Made by a program: the position numbers and the translations under genes
In this document: one piece after another, positions 47,897-59,832 of the stretch
How the letters are laid out: each line of letters starts with the position of its first letter
How positions within the stretch are numbered: position 1 is the stretch's first letter
From: Myxocyprinus asiaticus
Taxonomy: Eukaryota > Chordata > Actinopteri > Cypriniformes > Catostomidae
Assembly (NCBI RefSeq): GCF_019703515.2
Contig: NC_059385.1
Coordinates: forward strand, 27,880,001 to 27,944,000
DNA length: 64,000 nt
Direction: 5' to 3'
Notes under the pieces: model-generated
What the model was told of the DNA's origin: nothing
Databases searched by the model: none
What the model saw: the letters and a program-made list of their open reading frames with translations, nothing else

Positions 47897-48826
47897 GACC
47901 GATTATATAGGATGGAAAATATATTTGAGGACACAATTGCCTTTGATACAATAAAAGCATAACTTGCAAATGCGTTTCGGTCTTACTACTTTTTTTATGC
48001 ACATCAACAGGTTTGACTGACAAGGCGCCATTGAAATAAAACTCCCTGTGTACACACGCATAACCTTTATAAATAACTCAGAGTGGTAGAAAGAATGTTG
48101 CCACATCATTTAGGGTGGGTATAAAATGGACAGTGTTTTTAGCATGTCTTTCTTATTTTTGGCTCTCATGAATGACAGCCATGCCAAGAAAGAGAAAACC
48201 AGACTAGAAGAACATGCTATAATTTATGTCTTGAAAATTGAAGAGATGTCTGTCGAAAATAATAATTCTAAAAATGGTACAAATGGCTTCTAGTTTTGTT
48301 GGTCAGTTGCGGAGGAGACAATTGGCTTCTTCCTAAAATAAGATACAATATGCTAAGAGAGTGGAGTGCAGTTATTAGAGAGATAAATGTGTTTGCTTCT
48401 GGGACTGAACAGAAAGCTGGAAGTGGTCCTTGTGGACACATGAACCACAGAGGAGCGGACTCAAACACAAACACTGAGATTAGGAGGTGGGACCAGATGA
48501 CTAAATGGCAAGAAAGCCAACTTTCACTTTAGCAGAGCGATGGAGGCAGAGCACAGGCAGAACAACAGGTTTTAAATGAATGACTTGGAATGTCTATTTC
48601 TCGTATTTTGTTGATAATTAAAATGAAAAGCTCTCCCAAAAATGAAAATTCTGCCATTATATTTCATGTAAGCTTTTTGAACTCATATGGCTCAGTTTTT
48701 TCAATTTTCGTGAGAACACTAATCGTGAGAACACTAATCCTAAGCGCAATTTTCATGCCAGCGCAATGTGCAAGTCTGTAAAGAACTTGTCTCATGTCTG
48801 GGAGCGACAGCGCGTCTCACACAGTT
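47897..48826. other. Intronic stretch with a short MITE fragment
   Basis: Bases 48605-48660 ('ctctcccaaaaatgaaaatt', 'ctgccattat') are a MITE-end fragment. At 48715-48740 the phrase 'cgtgagaacactaatc' is tandemly repeated twice. Otherwise featureless; no exon. Confidence 0.4.
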
Positions 48827-48834
48827 CTGGGAGC

Positions 48835-49938
48835 TAGGGCTGGGTGATAGGACGATGTTATCGGATATAGATGATGTCTTACAAAGATGCCGAATGTGGC
48901 ACTCAATTGACAGATGATGATTGACAATATCGGGAAATGGCAAAACCATGGATCTGAGAAGTCACCAAATGGGCTTTATTAAACAGTGGTCAGGGTGTGA
49001 ATCTAGGACCCACCACACGCCAAATGCGATGAGGCTGAATCCAGTTCGCAAACTCCTCGTCCAAAAATGTCCGGGTAATTTTGCTCATCTACTTGCAACA
49101 GGCAGGCGACCTGTAAGATGTCTCGGAGTGACACATGACAAAAGAAATGCTGTTAGTCACAAAGACACGCACTTGAAGAAACAAACATTATTATATTTTT
49201 AAGAACAGATGAAAGAAAAGCCGTCAATACCCGTGTCTAATTCGTTGTTTGTTCAGAGACGTGCAAATGATCTCCGATCATCTCGGGAGGTGCTGTGAGG
49301 TTTAGTTCGCTTTATTTCCACGGACCAGTTCGCGGTTAACATGCATTGTTATAGAAACAAAGATGAAAGAGATTAATTCATAATATAATACAAGACACGT
49401 TCACCTTGAACCTAAACTTGAGTTCTATTTTCTTTTCTTTAGGCAGCATTTACTGTATTACCAAAACACAATACAAACACATATTTGATAAGAACACACA
49501 TTTGGCAGCATTATTTTGGGAACACCAGGGAATTTATTAGGCTTTACTGTTATTATTATTATCTTTACATTTATAATTGTCTTTAGCTCTTAATCTGTAT
49601 GCTATTAGTAATTTTCCAACAGTTGCTGTTGAAGGATGCTTGCGTGATAGCAAGTGAGCCGTTGGAGACGGTAAATGTTTGGATTTGAGGAGGTGGTTAA
49701 ATAAGATTTTTTGATCACTTCATATTTTTATTTTTTTCGTTTAAAGTGCAATTTGAATTTAGAAACATCTTTTATGTTTTTCTTGTTTCGATAAATGAAT
49801 TTAATTTTTAAAGCAAAATCAAAAAAGCTAAAATATTCACTGACCCTCGGCAGGGGGGTTGATGATATAATCGTATATACTGCGATATTTTTTAAGGTAA
49901 TTATCAATAAAATATTTTTTACATATCGCCCAGCCCTA
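48835..49938. mobile_element. hAT-like non-autonomous element with 8-bp duplication
   Basis: The ends are TAGGGCTGGGTGATAGG and, in complement, TAGGGCTGGGCGATATG. The direct octamer CTGGGAGC flanks it at 48827-48834 and 49939-49946, exact. At 1104 bp without a transposase frame it is non-autonomous. The terminal motif is close to, but distinct from, the TAGGGATGGGCG element at 22234. Confidence 0.88.
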
Positions 49939-49946
49939 CTGGGAGC

Positions 49947-52214
49947 ACTATGTTTGTGCGTTCCTCCATCCAGATATTTTTCAAAAGTGTCAATAATCTT
50001 TCACTAGTTTCAAGTTACATCTCATCCCCACTTGCATCCAAAATTCTAAATGCCGAGTAATTTTTTGTTACTACACACACGAGAATCAATGTCATTTTGG
50101 CATCAATGACATCGATTCAGTCTGCTCCTCACACAAAACTATCAAGACTTGGAATATAGTGCATGAGTCATTTAGACTGTTTTGGTAAATTTATAGTGCT
50201 TTTAGTCCTTTTTGGAGCTTGACAGCTGTGGTCAATATGTGTCAAAGAGTTGAGAAATGATTCTTCAAAAATTCCACTAAAAAAATAACAGCATTTAGGT
50301 TTGAAATGAAATGAGGGTGAGTAAATAAATCTTTTTTGGGCAAACTTTTCTTTTAATACCAAAAAGGAACCACCAAATAATTGACAACCATAAAAAAGTT
50401 CTATCATTTTTAAAAAAACAATTATTTTTTTTTAACAAACAGTACTTAGCCTAGGCCTATCAATATCACAAATATCATTCCTGTGAGGCAGTTATTTTTA
50501 TAAGTCTCATGTTTTTTCATGGTTTTGACAATTCCTGCCACTGCCTCACCAATAATTAAATAAATATACAAATATCAGCATATTTTTCAAGTAGTGGCTG
50601 GAGGATTTAATAGGTGTCTTTTACATTTGACAGAATCTGTCTTAGACAATCACCAAAAAAGCCCTCAAAAACCCCAAACTGACAGTCTTTAAACATACCC
50701 ATACTCTGTCAGCATTACCATTTGTAACACTTCCATTTTTATTTGTTTATTTGAATTTTTTTCACACATACAAAGGCTGGTCACTCCACATTTCCCACAA
50801 AAATGTGGATAATGTCAACACCATGCTGGCGTTAGTGACTGTTTAGAGTTTAACTGTCATAGTTCCAACTGAAGAGCCAATGATTTTGAAGAGAATGAAA
50901 ATAGTAAGAGAAAATGTTGTCCTGTACTATTGTGTATCTGCATAACACTGGAACAGAATGAACTAGATAATTACATTTTCAGAAGAAAATGTGAGTGGTG
51001 CTTGTCCAGACAAAACTTACCATCACAATGCAAAGGTCCCAAGATGTGGCTCGGGCCCCTCCAATGATATAAATCTATGGAATTTTTTCAATGGCTTAAT
51101 AATGATTTCGGGGCAGAACAATCTATTTGTCAACCAATGGAAGACAGGAGGAGTGTTTGGGGAAACCTGTTTGAACAATCAGTATTTTTACAATTCTGTT
51201 TGGTGAAGCTAGCAAAATTACAAACCTTTCGCCTTTCCGAAATAAGTCCGATTATTCCATGATGACTAATTTCATTTAGTTTTTCTGACTAATTTAACAA
51301 AACCTGAAGATATTCAAGTTATCTCTTTGCAATTATTTTTTATGATAAAAAAATATCATTGCTAAAGAAAGTAGCTATAAAACTTGCTTTGGCTGCACCA
51401 AGTGCAAATACCACATTCCAGGCCGAACGATAGCCATTAAAACAGAATAGGGTGAGGGGACACACCTTTGCCCTCTGAGAGCACACAATGTGAAGACAGT
51501 GATATACAACAGGGCCATTACGAAGCTTAACAGAGGTCAAAGGGTTGTCAGTGCAAATCTCAAGCATGCAGTAATCCTCACAGGAAGTACATCAGAAATC
51601 GTTGAGCCAGGACAAAGAGACAAAAAAATGGTCTTTACACAGTGAAATGAAATTTTCTTAGTCTCTACATCAATGGATGTAAGTTTAGGGAAGACTAGGG
51701 CTAGATGTCACACAGACAGGTAGTCACAAGTGTACATAAGTGACTATGAGGTTTTCGGTCAGTTACAAAATTTGAATTACACAAATGCTTGTTTTCTCCA
51801 GCAGTGACTTTGCATAGCAGTTTCAAACACTTACTACAATTGACCCTTCACTAAGCCCCGCCTTAAAAGTGTTTGGGACCAATCCTGTCTTAGCAACTGC
51901 TGCCAGGCTGCCATTACTCTGATATGGGTTTGCTATTTTCCAATGAAAGTCTACGGTAGTGGAGTAGTTTTAAGCAGGATTTTATCAAAATTATCCAAAA
52001 AATTCGTAAAAGTGACATGAGGTACCCAGAGAGGATAAACACAGTGTTTTTCTTTCTTTAAAAATTAAAACAATAAATAAAATAACAGTCAAGAAGGGCA
52101 TGCTATGTATTATACTGCCCTCATTATCAAATGAGCATGATTAACAATAACATGAGGACACCTACATTTCCTCCAAGGTAAATTAAAGCTAATGTCTAAA
52201 CATTAATTCATTTA
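49947..52214. other. Intronic stretch with one MITE half
   Basis: Contains the MITE half at 50120-50356. The remainder, including the balanced stretch 51840-51960, shows no exon with consistent splice signals. Confidence 0.4.
50120..50356 (-). mobile_element. Partial TTAA-type MITE (one half)
   Basis: 'tcctcacacaaaactatcaag', 'acttggaatatagtgcatg', 'tttttggagcttgacagc', 'atgagggtgagtaaata' and a terminal 'gggcaaacttttcttttaa' (TTAA 50353-50356). The partner half is absent. Confidence 0.65.
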
Positions 52215-52603
52215 CGTATTAATTCAAGTCTTAGTAAAGGTGATTTATAAGCAGTTCTGTTCACTTACATTAATATTATCAAGTGTGTAATCGCTATCAT
52301 ATGACACTTTTCTCTCTTCAAGTGACTGTGATAATCGTTTTTCTTTATTCTGATTCAGTCTCTGCAGTTATCAATCAAATTACAGTGTAAGTTAACGATT
52401 TCTGTTACAAAAAACATTTACAATGTCACTATTCATTCCAGCCCACTTGAGAATATTACTGATTCCATTTATGAGAATATTTCATGAAAAAACTTGCCGT
52501 TCACGGCAATCTCCCATTCATTCCAATAGGGAGTTCTGCAGAGCATGTCAGAGCGACCATAACCAAGGGGGGCGGAGCTTAGCAAAGGGTCAATTGTCTC
52601 ATA
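52215..52603. repeat. Partial copy of the 24700-25450 dispersed repeat
   Basis: It shares 'agtgactgtgataatcg', 'caatcaaattacag', 'tgccgttcacggcaatctcc' and 'ggggcggagcttagc' in the same order as 24830-25130. The final part of the family is not here; it occurs alone at 56630-56870. Non-coding. Confidence 0.6.
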
Positions 52604-53848
52604 TATGACAATCTTTGTGAATTCTATCCTTAAAGTTCCAAAATCATATTTTTGCTATAGCTGTTGAGTAAATAAATGAACACATTTAAAATCACACGGG
52701 CATACAGCACATTAACAGCTTAACTATATCATGAAGGTAGACTTTAACCAAAAGGTTAAACTGCGTTCTTTGGGTAAGGGTATTTTTCATAAATGTTAGA
52801 TTGGGACAGGTTGTAAGATGTGTAAGACATTTTACAGTTCCTGAACTGTTTTGTGCATATTTACCATTTATATATATATTTTAGTGAACAACACCGATAG
52901 TCAATGAAACTTTATTTCAATGAATAAAGTTTGTATGCTTTCAGGAGACAACTTTTATGATACTTTTATAGTGCTTTTTTGTCCTTTCTAATGCACGACT
53001 GTGACATGCCTTAATAAAATTCCTAATTTTTCTTTGCAATTTAGTCTTTAAGGTGGGCAACTCTTTTCCGGACCAGGGGATGCTCCTCCTTGATAATTTC
53101 TCTAGGTTTGGTCCTCTTTGATTTTGTTTGGGGGGGGGGGGTGGTGTCATAAGTTGACCCGGCCATAGCCTCATCCATATTTTTCAGCTGTAGCTCTTCT
53201 TCTTTTCCATTCAGTACAAGCCTATGTTGTATATTGTCAAGAATGATGTCTCATTTTACTATGAGCACGAGTTTGTGCGAGAGCAGAATTTCGTGTTCGT
53301 AACATCAGTCTGGAAGAAGAATGATGTTGTAATTGGTGCACACTGGTCTTTGAATTTTTGTGTACACTGAACAGGAAACTGTGAGTCTTTAAACGTGCAA
53401 CTTGAGATGGATCACATTGGTCGGCTAGTTATCCAACAACCAACTACTCGATTAGTGAGGTCAACATATAGATTTTCCACCGGCTTGTTGATTTTGACAT
53501 AATTTAGTTTTGCACATCCCTAGTGTCTTGTAATGTGTGTTCGGCCTTAATGTCATCCAAAAACTCTCAAAGCCAACACTTGTTGGACCGGTTTTCCAAA
53601 AACACATGGTTTCTGCTATTTTGGATGTTAAAAGTCAATCCTGATGTAGAAAGATGACTTATGTCCATGTTGACTTGATTTTGGGAGAGGTTGGCAAATT
53701 TTCATTACACCATGTGTGCGAAACCAATTACGCTATCACGGTTAAATGAGAACAAAACATGACATCTCAAAGAATACTTGTAATTTTACAGAGCCTTTTC
53801 AAATACTATCAATTAAACAGCTTGTGATTATGTGGCACAGACACTCAC
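52604..53848. other. Intronic stretch upstream of the acceptor side, no gene seen
   Basis: A G-run of 10 lies at about 53131-53140. At 53400-53525 there is a diverged 'actagt'-rich repeat ending 'tgcacatccctag', resembling the ends of the 27908-29083 element. No additional exon. Confidence 0.4.
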
Positions 53849-53943
53849 CCTCACTGTCAGCCTCCTTCACACCCTCTTCTTTTCACTGTTTGATTGCAAA
53901 CAACTCTTTCTTCAGCTGGCGAGCTTCTTTTCGCAATTCATCA
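53849..53943 (-). pseudogene. Exon of the cwc27-like gene with an in-frame TGA
   Basis: On the minus strand it runs from acceptor '…ggctttccacag' to donor GAGG|gtgagtg. After one phase-completing base it reads DELRKEARQLKKELFAIKQ, then TGA (53883-53885), then KEEGVKEADSE. The Lys/Glu-rich coiled-coil-like segment with ELRKEARQLK is characteristic of the CWC27 linker downstream of its cyclophilin domain. The final base pairs with GT of the next exon to make Gly. Length (1 + 31 codons + 1) is consistent. An AGA-to-TGA change would explain the stop. Upstream exons lie outside the window. Confidence 0.85.
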
Positions 53944-55818
53944 CTGTGGAAAGCCATTCAACCAAGAGCTGGAATTAATTTGCAGTCTTGGAAGGAATAC
54001 ATTCTCAATAAGTCTAGTAAAATGCAGAAAGGAATAACATGTTGTGGAAGGAAAAACATGAGTAGCACATTTTTTTTCCCATACACCAATAGAAGATATT
54101 TTCCTGCTATCTGAGATGAATCATTCAGATTATGATAAAAGTGGTTTACTGTCATAATATGAAATTTACATGAAAATAACCAACACTATTTTCAATGTAC
54201 TCAATGGACCAAATGTTTCAATTTCAAATCTTTATTTGACCATTTTTAAAAGTACAATTTCAAATTTAGGTAAAACATTTAATGCATGTGATTAAATACT
54301 CAACTTTGCAATGCAATATCACAAAACAAATACAATTAACAATAACCCACTGGTGCCAATTTCTCATTTGTCTGAACCATTTTGGTCATATACAGTGGAG
54401 TCCTAATGTCTGAGACCACACTGGAATTCTGGGGTTCAAAATTGTATTAAAACCTGGAAATACACTTTAAAAAATTATAGATTTTGAAAAATGTAAAACA
54501 AAGAAACTTTATGACGTAAAAAGCATATTTAAGATGCTGCTAAATTTGTGAAATTGACCATTTTAAGTGCTGTTAACTGCAGAAGGTCAGATTTCATGCT
54601 TTATTAAAGTACACAGGATGCTCTTTGGAATATTCTCAATCATGCTGGACATCATCATCAGGTTTTGCGTTTCATTCCATTCCAACTCGAGTGCATGCTG
54701 TCATTAAAGCAAAAGTAATCTAAGAAATTCATGTTAATTTTTCAATTAAACTTTTCCCTCAAATTGTTATGCTGATAATATAGTTTGTAATTTTAAAAGC
54801 AGTATTAAATCAGAATGTTCGACCCCAATGTATGATTTAAAAGTTTGAAAAATCAATAAAATAAATGAATGTTGCACTAATTATTGCTTTCTTTCGGCAA
54901 TAATTTCTTTAAGCGAACATAACCCAGAGCTGCACACATCTCCACAGCTTTGGGTTTTCCAACCAATTAAGATTCTCATTTCACAATTTACAATGCGATT
55001 GTGTGTTCACATAAAACAGGATTAAAACCAACAATTATCTTAGGCACAGCCTTCCAATATGTGTCAGGAACATATATGTGCATTAGAAGTATAAAATTCT
55101 CTAATAAATCGTGTGGCGCCTGTTAGATGAAAAGTTCAGCAAGATTTCCGAACAGGCCAGGGTTCTGGCACCTCAAGCGGAGATGTTGTGGCTGAACCAG
55201 TACAGCTCAATCCCACTGAACTCCAGCAGTGAGGCCTCATTCTGACCTTGAGCATGACTGTGGACTTAATCAGTGCTCTTCAACTTACATACATCAAGGT
55301 ACTGCACCCAAGAATGCTTAAAACTAGGGTACGTTCATTTATACTATCAGATCTGGGTTGAAAAGTGAAAGGCTGCATTTTAAAACCCGCAGGTGGCGAT
55401 GCTTGTTGGCTCGTTTGTCAATGCGAGGACTTGCTTTGTTTAGAGCTGCAAAACTGTGAACGAGCTTCCCTCTAAAGCTTTCATGAATGGGCAATGACTT
55501 CGGCAATCATTTCGGGTTCTTAGCAAAACCAATTGTTTGCCTTTAGAAGAACTGTGCATATATATACATGTATATGGCAGAGTGCATTTACATAGTGACA
55601 ATTTTATTATTTTTGTTTGACTTAAATGTGAGATTTTATAATTTGAAGATCTATGTTTTGCACTACTTAGGCTTATAGCTCACTCTGGACTTAATTTGCT
55701 GCTATTTTGAGTAGTGTTTGAGGAAATTTTCTTTGCAATAAACATTCTTTAATCCCACGTCCCAACGAAAAAACGATTAACCATTCGTGAAACCTAGCGG
55801 TTATCCGAATGTTAAAAA
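53944..55818. other. Intronic stretch, no gene seen
   Basis: AT-rich and largely unique. The balanced patch 55150-55300 has no splice-flanked frame. I searched for the preceding cwc27 exon here and found none. Confidence 0.4.
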
Positions 55819-56616
55819 CTGTGTAACAGTTAAAGGCAGATAGCCGCGGTTCCTCCGGCTCTTGGCGGCCGGCAGCGGCCCCTCCATCCCCAGGCAGACG
55901 GCCACGGCTGCTCCCCTGGCTGACGGCAGCAGCGAGGATTCTGCGACAGCACATCCCTCCTCCCTCCCGGGTTTCGGCACCACTGTAACAGTTAAAGGAT
56001 GGGCAAGGAGGAGGCGGGAACCGGCAGAACAGTCAACGCAACTTTTAATGTAAAACTTAACATAAAACAAACATGGGGGGCCTGGGTAGCTCAGCGAATA
56101 AAGATGCTGATTACCACCCCTGGAGTCACGAGCTCGAATCCAGGGCGTGCTGAGTGACTCCAGCCAGGTCTCCTAAGCAACCAAATTGGCCCAGTTGCTA
56201 GGGAGGGTAAATTCACTTGGGGTAACCTCCTCGTGGTCGCTACAATGTGTGGTTCTCGCTCTCGGTAGGGCGCTTGGTGAGTTGTGCGTGGATGCCACGG
56301 AGAATAGCGTGAAGCCTCTACACGCATTACATCTCCACGGTAACGCGCTCAACAAGCCACGTGATAAGATGCGCGTATTGACGGTCTCAGGCGCGGAGGC
56401 AACTGAGATTCGTCCTCCGCCACCCAGATTGAGGCAAGTCACTATGCTACGATGAGGACTTAAAGCGCATTGGGTATTGGGCATTGCAAATTGGGAAGAA
56501 AAGGGGAAAAACAAAAAACATAAAACAAGCGCGTCTCTCTCTCTTGAACTGGCATCTCCGGCTGATCGGCTGATCAGCTGATTCAGCACCGGCCATGCCT
56601 CCTCCTCGTCACAAAC
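55819..56616. mobile_element. GC-rich element hosting a SINE
   Basis: Two direct copies of 'gtaacagttaaagg' lie at about 55821 and 55985. Between them is a very GC-rich stretch. Then 'gcaaggaggaggcgggaacc' near 56009 faces 'gcctcctcctcgtc' near 56610, an inverted repeat. The layout (gaaccgg, then aacttttaatgtaaaactt) resembles 20137-20400. A SINE interrupts the AT-rich part. Open frames here are caused by GC-rich composition, not by a gene. Confidence 0.5.
56075..56516 (+). mobile_element. tRNA-derived SINE, second copy, with 12-bp duplication
   Basis: Same family as 46295-46741: 'ggcctgggtagctcagcg' (A-box), 'gctcgaatcc' (B-box, one change from GTTCGAATCC), 'ccaaattggcccagttgc', then 'tcctccgccacccagattg' and an A-rich tail. 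AACATAAAACAA is repeated exactly at 56059-56070 and 56517-56528. It is inserted in the GC-rich element at 55819-56616. Confidence 0.88.
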
Positions 56617-56629
56617 TGTACCCATGCAC

Positions 56630-56870
56630 ATCCCTAGTTTCTAACACAGCTGCTGAGAGAGTTACAGAACATTTACCATCTTCTCTTTTCTGATGGTCGT
56701 AATTCATCGCTTTTAAGAAATAATAAAAAAAAGGTTTAATGTTGGAGCAAATGGGTAAGCAAAAACTATATAGGTCATGGTCTCCCATTCACCGCTATCA
56801 AGGTTTACCCTGCAATCGTTTACTTCCACATTCCAAAACACGGAAGTGTGAGAAAACTCACCATCGAAGT
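56630..56870. repeat. Partial copy of the 24700-25450 dispersed repeat (last part)
   Basis: 'cacagctgctgagagag', 'aatgttggagcaaatgg', 'ggtctcccattcaccgct' and 'ttacttccacattccaaaac' match 25155-25415 in order. The first part of the family is not adjacent; it occurs at 52215-52603. Confidence 0.6.
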
Positions 56871-57979
56871 GGACAGTTGTCACACAGACAGCAGATCTCA
56901 CAGGACAACTGATAAAGGGTAGGCTGAGGGAGACACACACACCCAAGTTTTGAGGTCTAGATAAACTGCCAGGCTTGAGTCCGTAAGGAGATGGGAGGAA
57001 GTTGCCTCCACGTGCAAACAGTGCCTGCACCCACTGTTGCCTTTGACATGATTAAGTCTTCTCTGCCAACTCCAAGACAGCATCTTCTATATTGGGGTAT
57101 AATAATATTTTCATAGGCGCTGACAGCTATGTTTTGATGCCAGGTTATTCCATGGGTACAAAGCACAGGTAAGCTGCAGAGCCTTGCAAAGCTCCAGCCC
57201 AGAAATACATGGGCCATTCAAGAGCACAACAATGATTGCCTTTGTTCCATCCATCTGCTCGTCTCCGCTGACACACTTCTTGTTTCCAAGAGTCTCAGTA
57301 GGGCTCTCTTATTTTTACTAGTTGTTCAAGATTAACTGAAGTCATTTGATCCACGACTGGTTGAAAAAATGTATCAACTAGTGGCAAAACAAATCGAGTA
57401 GCAGACTAGTAAGTGCAAAATTTGAAACACTGCCCCCAGTGGTTAAAGAGGTAAGTGTTGTTGGGCAAATGGGCATGTGTGAGCTCCATTTTCCAGGTGT
57501 ACTGTTCACAGAGGGGTGCCAAAAGCAAGTTGTGAAGCAAGTTTTTACAGCTGTACAGGCTGTAATACAGTGAAGAGGACTGCATATTTAATAAGCTGTC
57601 CCCCAAACTCTAAACCTAACCATCAGTGGAGGTTGCACCACAAAGAAAAACACATTTGAGCCAATGCAAAAATATCATGCCAAATTCCCATGTGATTATG
57701 TTTGTCCACACTGCTGGAGATCTTGGGAAGAGGGTGATTACAGAGCCCACTGTCTTCTTGATTAAAGCTGACATTCTCATTTTGTAAACATGCTTTTTTA
57801 GTTTATATAAGGACAATTAAAGTAAGAGTTAGTGTGCAGGTCAGGTCATCTTAGTTGGTTCAGGTTCAGATTCATCAAATACTCCAATCAACAACAAAAA
57901 AAATACTTGAAATTACACACTTTGGCACAGTGACAAGGACAGGCAAGAATCAGTAACAGATACTTTTTACATAGTACCT
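56871..57979. other. Intronic stretch, no gene seen
   Basis: Short frames only. Around 57320-57420 there is an 'actagt'-rich repeat fragment similar to 53400-53525. No splice-flanked exon. Confidence 0.4.
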
Positions 57980-58550
57980 TTAAAGGAATATTTCACCCAA
58001 AAATTTAAACAGTCATTATTTTCTCACTCTCATGTAATTCCAAAACTTCTTTGTAGATTACAAAAGAGATATTTTTATGAATATCATGGTTCATGGTTCA
58101 ATACAATAGCAGTGGATATTGTCTCACTTTAAAAAAGTCTTTTGAGAGCTTCTGAGGTTTTGGTGAGAAACAACACAAAATAAGTAATTTGCACTGAAAA
58201 TCCATTGCGTATTCATGAGCAATATATGAGAAGCTTGTACGCAGAGGCTTGCATGTTCATGTGATAACTTGATATTCACTGAAATATGACATGCATTTCG
58301 GGCAGTTTCATACCAAAACCTATCGCATGCCTTCAGAAGACTTGGACTATGACGCATAAGTTGCATGGAATATTTTATGATAATTTTGTGTCAATTTTTT
58401 AGCTTAAAATTGAGGCACTATCCACTACCATTGTATTGAAAAGACAGACTGCGATATGTATTAATTTCTCCTTTTGTGTTCTGCATTAGAGAGTAAGTCA
58501 TACAGGTTTGGAATGACATAAGGGTGAATAATGGAGAGATATTCCTTTGA
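57980..58550. mobile_element. TTAA-type MITE, both ends present
   Basis: The left end is TTAA (57980) + 'aggaatatttcacccaaaa'. The right end 'agggtgaataatgg…tattccttt' is near 58550. The right half has 'tcagaagacttggactatga' and 'cttttgtgttctgcattaga'. The ends are complementary; the interior is more diverged. Confidence 0.7.
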
Positions 58551-58961
58551 GAACACCTATTGTGTTTGAATAAACAAAGAAACATTTCAGCAAGATGTAA
58601 AGATTCCAAAAGGGTGACAAGTTAACTGTTAGAGGTACACATTGATCTTTGGTCGGAAACAAGCATGCCATATGGGGAAATACCTCCAACTAAGTGATAA
58701 TTTTGCTTGCCTTGACACGCTACCATTTACCAAACAAGAGAGGCATATCCTAGGTAACAGCAACACAATGGGCCCCTCAACCAGATTGCCAGTAAGAGTA
58801 GAGAAAGCAGAGAAAAATGCAAAGGGAGAGAAGAACATCTGCTAATTTACACCTCAGGGCTCAACAAATTCCTCTGAATATCCTTTTGTTCCTCAGGTGG
58901 AGTCCACCATATATGTTGTCTAATCAGCAAAGTGTAACAGACAGTGTTTGGAACTTAAATA

Positions 58962-59185
58962 TTAAGGGTATAGTTCACCCAAAAATAAAAATTCTGTCAT
59001 CATTTACTCACTCTCATGCTGTTCCAAACCTGTATGACTCTCTTTTGTGGAACAAAAAGGAGATGTTAGAGAGACTGTTAGCCTCAGTTTCCATTCACTT
59101 TCCTTGCATCTTTTTTTCCATACAATGAAAGTGATTGGTCAATCAAATGTCTTCAGAAGACTTGGACTATGACACGAGTTGCAAC
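58962..59185 (+). mobile_element. Partial TTAA-type MITE (left half and part of the right)
   Basis: TTAA (58962) + 'gggtatagttcacccaaaaa', 'ctgtcatcatttactcactc', 'gttccaaacctgtatgac' and later 'tcagaagacttggactatgac'. It stops at about 59185 without a right end. Confidence 0.65.
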
Positions 59186-59832
59186 ATGTCACTGGGAGAG
59201 TCAGCATATTGTTTTAGAGAGTTCAAGCATCCTAGGATCGACCACTACTTCGGTGCCCCTCTGCCCAGGTTCCACACAATGTAGAGTTCAGGAAAGCTCG
59301 GAACGCAAAGTTCCGAAAAGAGTTCTCTTCTCTGCACTACGACTCACACATGAGTCACGAGTCTCCATTGCGGGAGGCCTTGCTTCAAAGCCCCACCTGA
59401 TCATTCCAGTACCGCACTACAGTCCACGATCTTAACAGAGGTCCAAAACATCAACGGAACAACCAGAACTTTCTATGACCCAGCCAAAGAACAAAAGCAA
59501 CACAAAGAAATACAACAAAACGCAAGTACACCTCCAGAATTTTGCTAGAAAGTGCTGGTATTTTATTCAAATACTTTGGGTAACCCGACTGCAAATCAAG
59601 GTATACTAAATGAAGTATCGATGGTTCAGAGCATGCCTATAGAGTCCGTAAAGTTCAATTTTCTCTGTACAGATAATTTCCATTCACCTTCTGTTACAGT
59701 TAATTTAGTCACCAACCTGTTTGACTGTGTGTGTTAGTTTAGTTTGTATGTTGTAGATTAGAAATAAAGTCTTGTTTGTATTCAAAGAGAACTTGATTGT
59801 GGTATACTTTGATAAATATTCTCATCAATTGA
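59186..59832. other. Intronic stretch, no gene seen
   Basis: Balanced composition at 59190-59420 with an 88-codon frame, but no recognised domain or splice structure. Then AT-rich up to the LINE. Confidence 0.35.

Larger units (their letters stand above)
37490..53848 (-). other. Largest intron of the cwc27-like gene
   Basis: About 16.4 kb; donor gtgagtg at the upper end, acceptor at the lower end, phase 1 preserved. It contains the nest at 38322-41445, a SINE (43085-43542), a Tc1 copy (43781), a SINE (46295), a MITE (47246-47896), a hAT-like element (48835-49938) and other fragments. I found no additional exon in it. Confidence 0.65.

Noticed and set aside
53883..53885. TGA in the cwc27-like exon read as selenocysteine
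   Set aside because: The family has no selenocysteine, the site is in a Lys-rich linker, and other exons carry TAG and a frameshift. Loss of function or error is simpler.
56173..56631. 152-codon open frame on the minus strand
   Set aside because: It lies almost entirely inside the tRNA-derived SINE and the GC-rich element around it. Open because of composition.
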